This document shows positions 42,701 through 54,700 of a DNA stretch of 64,000 bases, piece by piece; within the stretch, counting starts at the first letter, position 1; each line of letters opens with the position of its first letter. The position numbers and the translations under genes are program-made. The stretch comes from Apricaphanius iberus (Eukaryota; Chordata; Actinopteri; Cyprinodontiformes; Aphaniidae). The stretch covers positions 1,284,001-1,348,000 of the forward strand of contig JAPXFQ010002701.1 of NCBI GenBank assembly GCA_028564705.1, given 5' to 3'. The notes under the pieces are model-generated. The model did no database searches. It saw only the letters and a program-made list of their open reading frames with translations, and had not been told where the DNA came from.

Positions 42701-45700
42701 GTGCATCCCTCGTTACTAAGTGAAGGTAGTCATTTTCATTTTTACATAGAGTTAGAGTAAGGACAGAGACGTAAGAAGCTTTTTAAGAGGTAACGGTAAT
42801 TTCTATGAGTTGTTGGGGCAGGTCTGTTACTTATCTCAAACACTAGAGAAAGCGAGACTTTCAGCATCAACAAGACTAAAGGTGTTACAGAAAAAAATAC
42901 GCTGAACTATACAGGAAGACTTTCCAGTTTATTTGATCAGTTTTTACAAGAGGTGCGTCAGAAGCGGGGCCATTTACGTTGGTAACCCAATGCATGGCAG
43001 CCTTTTAGAGAGTCTTCCATCGTAGGAATAAAAGTTACAATCCTTAGCAACAAAACTAAAACCCTGGGCTTGCCAACACCATTCTTCAAGAACCAGTTTC
43101 CTGCATGTTTTAGATGTTCCCCTGGTTCAAGAAAACAAATGGTTTATTGAAGACCTCTGCAGAGCTTAATCATCCAACTGAGAAGGAATGGAGACATTAA
43201 CTCAGCTGCCATAATCTTGTGATCATTTCACACCATTTACACTGTGCATTATTACTGTGTCCCAGATGAGCGCACACACAATAGAGCAACAGCTCCTCTT
43301 TTTATAAAAATCTATTAATGAGCCCCAGCGACTGTTTTTTGTTGTTATATTTTTTTTTTGGGGGGGGGGGGTCCTGCCTTGGAACAACAATGGCTTAAAA
43401 CCATGAAATGTAATTTTGGATAAAGTAGTTACTTCCACTTTTACCAAATTTCTTCCCTGGAAATTAGTTTTTACCCTTGTGAATAAAAATTACTGAGGTT
43501 GCTGTAAATTATTCGGCTAGATGAAACACCTAATGTTGCTCCGTCTTCCCCCCCGTAAGGGTTACACTTCTGTCTGTCATACAATGTACTGGATTTAGAT
43601 CTGTTGGCAGTCTTTTGGAAATCCTGTATGAAGTTTGTATGAAGTGTGAGGTAGTCATTTTGGTAATGTTAGCTCTGCCAACTGTGCTAATTGTAATAAG
43701 AAAAGGCTATAGCGACTGAAATGTCACCTCCAAGGTGATTTGCCTTTTTTAAACAAAGTTTAATGTTTTGCAGTAACTGCTCTCACACACTGTGTGACGT
43801 CACCTCTTCAACCAATATAAATATCTAGGCAAAGCAAGGCAATTTTATTTGTATAGCACACTTTCAACACAAGGCAATTAAAATCTAAAGAATGATCATG
43901 GCAAAAGGGCAAAACTATATTCTAATATTGTAGTTCTCAAAGGGAATTTGTAGTTGATGGAAAAACGGACTCAAGAAATTGGCCAAAAAAAGATTTGAGC
44001 GGTGCACCTCTAACATACAACACACTTTGAAGTTGAATTAGGAGGGTAAGCAGTTTCCCCCACTGAGATTACAATATATGTATGATTTGGAGAATCATCT
44101 GATCTGTTTTCTTGTTTCACAACCTGAAACCTGGTGCATTACTGAGTAGCCCGAGTAGAACTACAAAATAATTCAAGTTTTCATGGCTTACCTTTTAATA
44201 AAACTTTAAAACACTCGATGTTTGCTAAGGGTTCATTCAGCTCAGTCAGGATTAATATTGCATCTAGTCTATATCGTAATCAGAAGGCAAGACTAGGTGT
44301 TTTCATCAACACAGAGATCACACAGAGCTTGAAAAGAAACAGAACCAAGGACTCAATGAAACCAAAAGCAGGTCCAGTGTCAAGAGACAAGTCATATGCA
44401 GAAAGCTACAACAATGGTGGGGGATTTAATTAAATAAACACTGTAAGAACAAAAATATAGCACACAGATTAATATAACGCATAGTTAAAATATAAAAAAT
44501 GCATTTAAAAAAATTTTTTCTTAAAGTATAAAGTTTGTAAGAATCAGGTCCATATTGACTTATGCTACCACTACACCTGTATATATATATATATACATAT
44601 ACTTTTTTTTTTTTTTTTTTTTGCATTCAACGCTATATTCTTACATTTGATCTCATGCTGCGAAGCACAGTGTCTGCTCAGGAAAACTCAATCAGCTGTT
44701 GTTATGCTATTCAGGATGATGAATAGGAAAGTTCCAGCTGTTTTTTTTTTTGTATTTTTTACAGAAAACACATAAAAGAATATCCCAAAAAACATCCAGT
44801 TGGGAAATTGATATCTACTAATGACTTCTGACTTTGAGAGGAGAAACTTTGACAGAGAATGCTTTAGGGAATTGCTGGGTTTCTAGGTGGGGAAACAAAC
44901 TACTTCAAGAGTTTAGTTTGAGTCTAGTTGGCGAAGAACTAAAACCACACGAGAGAATACACTCAGAAAAGGGCATGCAATCAGCACTGCAACTGGCTGT
45001 GGTTCTGGACAGACCTTGGTTGCAGCCGTGTGTGCTGCCTGAAGGATGGCCACTGGGTCCTCCACAAGCTTGGACTGTAGAAGGATTATAATTGGCGGTG
45101 AAATGTCAAATTTGACTGGAATCACCAGATACATGACAAATCTAAATGTACAACAGTGAAAAAAGTAATAGTGGATTATTGCAAGGAATTAAAAAAAAAT
45201 AACAGTTCAGCAAGACAAAAAAAAAACACAGCAGGGAAGTGCAGGAGAAAGGCAAACGATTCGTGTGGGATAAGTGGCTAAATCAAGCATATCCTGTGGA
45301 TGGTGTTTAAGTACAAACTCATGTTTTATTCCATCAAGCAAACATATCTGCAACAGATGCAAGAATTGTAAATGCCACTCTGGGTTTAAAACAAAACTTA
45401 ATGCTAATATGGCCTGGTGTTTGGAATCAGACCATTTCAACTTAAATCGGTGCTGACCGGGCACCAACTTGTCCAAAACAGTCTACTTTTATATTTATTT
45501 TTTCATTTAACTACCTGTAAGCACACCAAACACAATCAACAACACGCTTAAATCATTGAAGTCGTTAAAGAAAGCAATATCCCGCCGGAGGAATGAGAAG
45601 GAACCTTTCACACAATGCAAATTTGTACTTTCTTTGGCAAGGTCCCATCGAATTGGCGAAAGAGCAAATTGCTCCTGGGTTTTTTTAACTGTCAACTACT

Positions 45701-48700
45701 GTTTGTTACAGGTTATGCTAAAATTTGGAAATGTTGGCAGCCTTTTGGGAACCTCCATGCTACTTGTGCAAACTGCTAACGAAAGATGCTAAAATATCTA
45801 CTCTAAATTATTCATCATTATTTTAAATAAGTAAAACAGTTTTTAGACCAACTGATCTCCAACACACAGTGGAACCTTCCATGTCTTTCTAAAAACATTA
45901 TTCATAACTCACAGCTGGAGGGATGGAAAGAAATATTTTGAATGCTGGTAATTCTTTCAATGCAATAAGAGAGTTTTTTTTACAAAAACTGCTGTCTGAA
46001 AATCTTTAATAATTCTCTGATGGTATATGTATCACTAATAATAAACTTGTTCCATCATTGTGTTCTCTGCGCAAACACAGTAAAGCACGCAGACAAAAAC
46101 ACAGGAATATTACGGAATAATATCCTTGCAAAAATGTTGTCTACATTAAGATCAACCACAATTTAACACAGAGGCTTCAGAACACAATTAAAAGTTGTAA
46201 TTTTGTTTGAAGGAGTTTTTTTCCTATTAAGAGAGTGTTGGCTTTCTTTATCTTTTTTAATATAAATTCTTTTTCCTTTAGCCGATTTATTGCAGTTCCT
46301 TTTCTTGCAAACACTGATGTTTTTGCCAATATCTTTTTCCAGATCTCCATTTTCGAGGGACCCAAAATGTAACATTGGTTTGTGTGATTTCAATTTGAAG
46401 CATATATACTTTGTCCAATATGAGGACAAAGTTTGCATGGAACAGAAAATCTCTTTTGCCACACACCATGTATAATTCATGTACTGTAGGAGTTCTGTAA
46501 CCTTGTCTATTGTGTTCACTGACAGCTCTCGTGTCAAAGCCATACTTTCTATAAATCAGCCAGGTGCAGCTGCTCATTAAGGCATGAAAGCACTTGCCTA
46601 TTTGCATATTTGTGTAAAAAGGGTTTCGCAAGTGTTTGTTTTAAAAAAGCAAATGACAAAGTGAATCAGCTTATCAAAATAAAACTAGAGTTTAAAACCA
46701 CTTAAAACTGTCTATAGTCTATTCTAAAAAGTTCAAATAATTAAAATAGCTCTTTTAATCTGTGATTTTATTTCTTTACAATTTAAAAAACAAAACAAAT
46801 TAACAGATCCTGAGTGCGCCAAATTCAATTTGTTTCATTTTTTTGCTTCATAAACTTTAAAAAGTCAGAACTACATGATTTTTGAAATCACCTTTATCTC
46901 AGAAATCACTTTGATGAAATAAGACTGAGTACTAAACTGGAAATGGCAATCTATATGTGCATGCAAAGACAACATTACAATGATCATACTGCAAAAAAAT
47001 GCAGTATGGGCAAAATGAACGTTGCTGACACTTGCTTAAAACTAGTTAAGAACCCTAACTTGAGCCCCCGCAACCCCATCGGTTTATGTCACATTAGTAC
47101 ATTTAAGGCCTCTGCATGAACCCAGAAAACAGCAGGAGGTCAAAGACGAGCAGGCAGGCATGGTAACGTAGGCCACAGAGGGGTCAGCAGAGAAAAACAT
47201 GCTTAAACTCCTGCATTCAGCGCCCAAAGGAATGCACGGAGACCACAGTTACAGGAGCTGTAACTGAGAAACTCTGTGCCCTCTGGGCCTCTTACCATGC
47301 ACACACCAACAACAAAAAAACAGAGCATGACTGAGCAAGGCAGGATCCAACGGCCCAGAAAAAAGGCACACCAAAAAAATATATGTCTGTAGAACATCAG
47401 AGAAGGCAGAAAATATAAGCAAAAATGTTATTTGCAGTTTAGACACACATATAACTTGTTGCAGTTCATGGCCATACCATCCAGCAGTGGCAAAATAGTT
47501 CAATCTGGACAGTGTAGTGTATTTACGTCACAACACATGATAAAATACTTTCAATAAAATAGATGCTACAGAAGCCTGACCTTCAAATAATGATACAAAG
47601 ATTATTGCAACCACATTCATTATCTGTCATCTCATTGTGTTATTAATGTTTACAATCTGGTAAGTATTTACAGTTCTAGTCAGAAGTTCATACAATCATC
47701 ATAAATACTATAATTTTAGGGCATCAAGTGATGCTTTTGACCCCTTTATTTTTCCACAGTTGGGTGATTACACATCAATAATTTTTAAAATCAAGACTTG
47801 GGTGCACAGAAATGAAATTCTAAGGAATTATATGCAGTTCTTTGTCTAAACGTCACTTAGCGAGGTTGTAGCAAAACCAAATGCTTTTTAGAATCACGAA
47901 CAAAATGTTGGCACAATTTGACCACCGCTCACATTTGAAATCGCAACGGGCATTTAAATTATGTGATGTTGTGCCACAGACTCTTTGAAACCGACAAAAT
48001 TAAGGTCTACTGGTCTAATGTCAGTTAGTTTGTGCTATCAGCATAGTGTTTGACAGTTGCTATGGTGTCCGAAATAAACCACAATAAATCAAATGTACCA
48101 TTTCTGATAAGAAGAATGGTCTAAAACCATAGTCAATTTTTTTCAGAAGCCTATGGATGGATACCAGAAGGTAGAAGTTTGTGTCAAATAGCTGACTTGT
48201 ACGAGTCCGGCTTTAGGGATGGGGTAGGTACAATGTAGGGTTTGTTCAACTAGCAAAAAAGGAGTTTAAAAGCAAAAACAAGCCTTGGAAATCATTTTGA
48301 GATATTTACTTTAAATTGGAAGCATTCTTTCGGCTAACGAAAGCATTGCTACATTGAGTTAATCTTCAATTATCGTTTTGAAAAAAGTATGGAGAGACGT
48401 TTGAAGCAAGATATTTTTGAGTGGTCTCGATGCAGATGCCGCTCCAAAACTCCTGTCCTCCCGAACTGTTGACCTTACTTTTGCAAACTCACATCTGTGA
48501 AGGATCTCGACATCTCCACTTGTGATTTAGGAGTGGTTCTCCTTTGCTGGTTTATTATGGCAATGCTTTGTGAAAGATGCTTGTGTGTTCTCTATTAAGT
48601 ATTTCAACTCTTGGAATGGCAAAAAAAATAAAGATGTCATTCCTATTCTTGATTTTAAAAATTGCAACACTGCTGTTTAATTTGCCCAGCATGGAAATAG

Positions 48701-51700
48701 TATAGCTCACATGCATACTTAAAAGTCTAAAATGTATTAAAAATCCATGCTGCTGGTGTGTGTATGTAAACTTCTAACTGTAATTGCATTATTCCAAACT
48801 TGGCTGAGATTATAGCTTAATCTTTTTGGTGTCAGAATTTCAGGTTGGACACTAAAAGTTCAGTAATGTAGGATTCTACTGTAACTGCTTTTATCAGACC
48901 ACTGCAGAATCTGAAAGCTTCTTGGAAAAATTGCCTACGGTCGGGATAAGTAAGCAGCAGGGTCATGCTACCACTCGGAAAAGCGCTGATCAAGCATGCT
49001 GAATGAAAACCAGCAACGAGGCAAAGCGAAGTTACATTATTGCCATCTAGCGTGAAGATCTTCCTGACACGCTTGTGGTCATCCTCAGATGGAATCAGCT
49101 CAGGAGCCTAAAATCGAGCATCAACAATTGTAAATCCATAGCCAGAAGATAAAGTTATCGGACCAAAATAAACTCGTATGACTGCCTGCAAGAAGAAAAA
49201 CTGATAACCAGGGGTGCATTGAAGAAATAAATGAAAAAAATGTGTGTTGTACTTTAAAATGTGAATACCACACACTGTAATGTATACCTTAGCAGTAGAA
49301 TTCTCCTGTGCAGCAGGGGATTGTTTGCCATTGGGTACCGCAGTGGAGAAAGATGTCTCCTTTACCTTATATCATTTATGCAAATAGTCACAAGCACACA
49401 GAGAAAAACAGGCACACAGAGATGGCGTTAAGATGAGGAGATGACAGTATGGAGGACAATTATGTTTTAGGGTGGAGCATTCCATTTCAACCTTAGTCTC
49501 AATCAGCTACCAGCAAGTACTGCTCTCATGTAATTTGGTGTTCCGGTTGATTCAACAAGGAAATGAAAATGTGAAAATGGCTGTTTAAGAAAATTGGTTC
49601 ATTAGGCGGTGCAGTTAAGGAATCAAATGGTTTGCGGCTTTTATCTGTTTTGTATCAACAACAATTTGCTGCCAATTTCTTGAAGGTAATTTAAAAAAAA
49701 TCTTAAAACAAGCCTCCGCTGAATGTGCAGGTTGTCCTTCCCAATGAATCAGAGCAGAGTCTATCGAAGTTAGCCATTAAGAAGCATCAAAGGGATGAGG
49801 ACTGAAACAATTAAAGCAATTGTATTTACACAGTTATGTTGCTGTAATATGGCAACTTCCAATTAAGGGGAAAAAAGCTATTTAAAACAATGCAGGAAGT
49901 AAAATAAAATATTGTAAGTAAAGCCTTCTCAACTAAATCTACACTTTACACATCTAATTTTCCTGGCTACACGCAGGCTTCAGCAAGAGGAACCTATTAA
50001 AAACACATAAACAAGGCACTAAGTCCACTCTGTGTTATAGTTAAATTCTGGAAATATGATATTTCTTGGTTCTACGAAGTTGGTTTGAGGCCCCATTTCT
50101 CAAAATATATAATTTGATACAGGTCTATCACTGACACTACACTGGAATATTTAGTTTTTCCCTAAATCTGCTGCTGTCGGTTTCAAAAATTATATTATAC
50201 GCTTTATGAGCTACTGTTCATGCTTTTTTACTCCCCTTAAGCTCTGATGACAATTCAGGAGCTTTATCTTTGACAATGTATTGCACCACATTGTCAAACA
50301 TATTTGCCTGTCTGTCAATTACAGGAAAATAAAGAAAATTCTGACCATCCTTCCACAAGTTCCTTTAATTTTTATATTTATCCTTTTTTAAAACACATCT
50401 CTACATTCTAAAGGTCTTTACTGAAATCAAAGCTGAACCAAAGTCTAACTCCTTGTTTGTGGGTTCTGATTCTAATATGGCACAGTATTCATTGCTGGAC
50501 GGATTGTTTGTTGATGTTGGTTAGCAAGATCCTTTACTTATTTATTTAGGCCAAAGCAGCAGCTAGACGCATTGTAAAGACAAACAGCCACTAAGAGACT
50601 CATAATAATTACCTTACAGTTCTGCCACCCAGTGTGGGCATCATTATGTGGCCTTAGCACGAGTCTGCTTTGGCAAGTCCAAAATCAAATAATCAAAACA
50701 CCAATCCACCCGGGTGCATCTCAGCCTTGCATAATGCACCTCATGGTCCACAGACAACCCCATTATGCAGCCACACTGATAATAAAACCTCTACAAGTAC
50801 CAAATAGTCAGACAAACTCTAACAAGGTATCATACCAAATGAAGAGCCCCCTAAACCCTTAAGGCAAACTGAAATATATCCCCGTTGTATTGCTCTAGAT
50901 GATTATTAAATATGGTAAAGTTGCCTATAACAGAAGCATTAATACTAATAATAATTTCATGGACACCTATGGACATGCTGATCATGCCAAAACAAATATA
51001 TTGCTATTAAATAATTGAACTAAAGCCAAATTAATTATCCATGAATCTGAACAATGTATATGATGTAAGACAATTACAATTCTCTAAAACTTAACATGAT
51101 AAGCGTGATAAGAGCAACTAATTACTTTAGAGAGCCACATTCAAGTTTTTGGAGCATATCATAATTCTTTAAAATGGACCTCAGAAGATTTTGAAAGGCT
51201 TTACTTACCTGTCAATGGCCGACAGAGCAAAGACCTTATGTCTGTTCTGGCAGAAAGTGATGGTAATGAGTCACAGCTCAGTGCTCACAGACAGGTTGAA
51301 CTGGCCAGACAGCCAGAGTGCAGGCAATGAGTACACACTGATGAAGCCTTATCATAAGCTTGTGCATGCCCTTTGCTTCCATTCACTCAAGGTGGCGTCG
51401 TTATACTAAGTTTTTGTCTGAAGTAAGACAACCTTGTCCTTCATGTATCAAGTCAAAGTGATATTGTTAACAAAAATGATTATGCAGATCAATGTTATTT
51501 GTGGAATTAAAAACAGTTAAAACTCTACGTTAAACTAAGTTGATGTTAGCTGACGCTTCAGGTACGTGATTTCTTTCTGTGCAATTCTTATAAAGGCAGG
51601 GGTCCCCAAATCCAGGCCTCAATGGCCGGTGCCGTACCAGTTTTAGATGTGTCTCTGCTCCAACACAGCTGATTCAAATCGTCCAACTTCCTCCTCAGCG

Positions 51701-54700
51701 TGGCAAAGTTCTGCAGAGGCCTGCTAACGAGCCATAATTTGATTCTGGTGTGTTGAAACAGGGAAATTACTCAAATCTGCAGGATACTTGCCCGGAGGCC
51801 TGGATTTGGGGATCCTTGTTATAAGGCATGTTACACGCAGAGAGAGAGACTGGCAAACATGCAGCTTTTCACCCAATACCTCTGGTTTCTTGACACCAAA
51901 CAGACGAGGCTTTGGGATGAAGCCTGCAGGAGGAGCCAGTGGATCGGTCTTTGGGACAGGAATGAACCCTGGTGGTCTCGCCAGGAGATTTTGTTTTTGT
52001 GGCGCTGGGCTGGTCAGTTTGGCAGGGATAAAACCAGGTGGAGGAGTCAATGTATTCTGTTTGTGTGCAGGGATGAAACCAGCAACTGGCACAGCGGGAC
52101 TTGGTTTGGGAGGGGGTATAAAACCAGGAGGAGGGGTGAGAGGGTTTGCCTTTGGTGGCACAGGGTTTGGAGCTGGAGCACCAGATGAGACTTCTTCTAC
52201 TTTCTCCACAGCTGATTTTGTATCCTCTTTCTCCACCTTTCCTTTCTCCTCCTCCTCTTGCTGCTTCACCTCCTCTTTTGCATCCTCTTTGCGGTCCTGA
52301 GTGCGGGTGCGAGGTCGGTGCTCCTTGGTTCTGACTCTGCCCATTAAACTGGTCAATCCTACAGATATATCATCCTTATCTTCTCCAGCAGCCTTAGGTT
52401 TTGTTAGATTTGCATCTGATGCAGATGTAGAAGATGTGGGCACGCTTTGCTCTTCTGTACCAGCAGGAACCACCCGCCTAACAACTCTCCTCACAACTCG
52501 CACCACCTTTTTACCGCCAGTGCTCTCCTCTTGCTCAGTAGCGTCGGGTCCGCCCACAGCACCGTTACTTTTAGACCCTTCAGCTGATGATGCAGTTGGT
52601 TGTGGACCACTGGCTGTGTCTGGCCCAGGATTAGTGACTGCTTGAGGCTGACTACTATCAGACTGGACACAAGCAAAGCAAGGTGGTTTAGATTATTCCT
52701 TTGGCTGACACAGAAAAAAGAACTGTTTTAGTTTGGCTGCAAGTTTGAGGTTGACAAAGCGTCAAGGAGATTACTCCGAAGCGGACTACTGAACTGGACT
52801 TTAATTTGCATATCTTAAACCTGCGGTCAAGTAATTCCACCAGGCCATTAAATTCAGCACAGCCCAACAATTTCAAATTTGAAACTTAATAGGAAAGTTT
52901 AAACTGATATATATATGAATATTGAGTTGTAATTTTTCTGCATAATAGACCTGGTGGTAGTACACCTCACTCTAAAAAAAAAAAAAAATCTATTCACTAA
53001 GAAAAGGGCTACAGCATGCAAATATTAGGGTGGAAGGTCGTGGGTCTAATTTATTTTTAACTGATTATTCATACTTTCCATTCAAGGTTTTAACAGAAAT
53101 GCACCAAGAAATTGGTTGGTGGTGGATTTTATAATTGCTTGGCCTGTCAGAAACTCAAAAATGAAGTATTTTTACTGATCAGTGAATGCATCTTATCTAA
53201 ACACTGCTATGCCTTGCTGACTACTCTCTTCGGTGTGGAGGTTCTCTCCTTGAGCAAGGAGGACTCAGCTAGCTTCAGTATCGGTGAACATGAAATCATA
53301 GGGAGCAGAAAAAGTATAAAGAGTAAGTTTTCCAGAGTTCTAATGTTTTTATTTGAAATGTTTGTGTGTAAGAAATCTTTGTGTTGCCTGGCATGAGCCT
53401 TTTCTCCCTTTGTGTAGGCGGAGCTAAATAAATGATTAAATAAACAATCAAATCATAATCTGCTGTTGCTATTTTTAAATAATAAAATGCGCTTGTAGAA
53501 CTGTTGTATAAAAGCAATATCACACTCAAGGTCGAAATATCAGCACAGTTGTTATTATCTGCGGTACTTGGCCTGCGGCGTCGTGCCTACGACCGAATCA
53601 CATCAGTGCTGATTTTCGGCACAACAATACTCCCTCGAGTGTGATATTGCTTAAATAAAACCCTATTCAGCTGCAGAGCTGTGTAACATCAACTGCTCTT
53701 CCCTTACACAAATAATAAATACATAATCAGGTAAGAAAATCTGCATCAGTATAATAGTTACAATAAATAAACGATTTAACAAACGTAAAATATAAATCAG
53801 AGTCTGTTTTTTGTTTTTAATACTAACTTAAGAAATAAAACCATGAACTACATTCTGACGGGTAAAGAAGCTATGCCTTGACTATTTTTTTTGTAACCCT
53901 TTTTTGAAAGGACACCGTTTTATTTTACCATAAATACTTTATTGTTAGGACTGTTAAACTGTCAATTTATCCAGAAAGCAAATGTATACAGACACACACA
54001 CACACAAAGAGGTATATGTATTTATACAGGTTATTTTAAAATTGATTAAAATCAATACTTGACAGTAGGGCTGGACGATAATTCGATAGCAATTTATTTC
54101 TATCGACAGATGTGTGGTGCGATAGAAAACAAAAAGTGGTCAATAAAAAAGTTGGATTTAAAAAAAAAAGTGTCCCCTTATTTTTTCATTATAGCCTATC
54201 AGGTAGCTTAATTCAGCAGTAATTACTTACTCCAAACGAATCATTAATGCTGACCCAAGCAGCTCTGTCAGCTACCCCTCTCTCCTTTCAAACTACAAAA
54301 AGGATGAAATGATTTGAGCTGAAAAATAATTTTTTGATAGTCCCCAAGTGTACTATTGTCGTAACTTCGCCGCGGTCAGATGTCACAACAAGGAAACAGC
54401 GGAGGAAGTTGTTCTGGGTAAATGTTTCAGTGGCTCAGGTAAAGGTTTCATCCTGTTTTTAACCAAACCTTGATGCACTAAAACACTAAACATAGCAATC
54501 ATAAGCCAAATAAAATCCTACGATCTACTGTCTTAAGTAGGATTCCCCTCTCCTGGCTCGCTGCGAATCTGTTACAGAGAGACACAGGAAACTTATCCAG
54601 CTGCTAACAACACCTATGGCTTTTAAAATGTCCCCTCGGTTCTGCTCCCCTTCCTCAGAAGAGAAAAACACTTTTAAAAACACAACAGGGTTGGATAGAT

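Larger units (their letters stand above)
41991..45014. other. Myo18a intron between linker exon and possible small exon
   Basis: Contains one hAT element (42356-42710), a repeat fragment (43828-43890), and a TA run with poly-T (about 44578-44622). No exon seen. Confidence 0.5.

Noticed and set aside
51788..52645. Several long plus-strand open frames across the proline-rich exon
   Set aside because: They mirror the minus-strand exon, whose splice sites, phase and composition fit the host gene.
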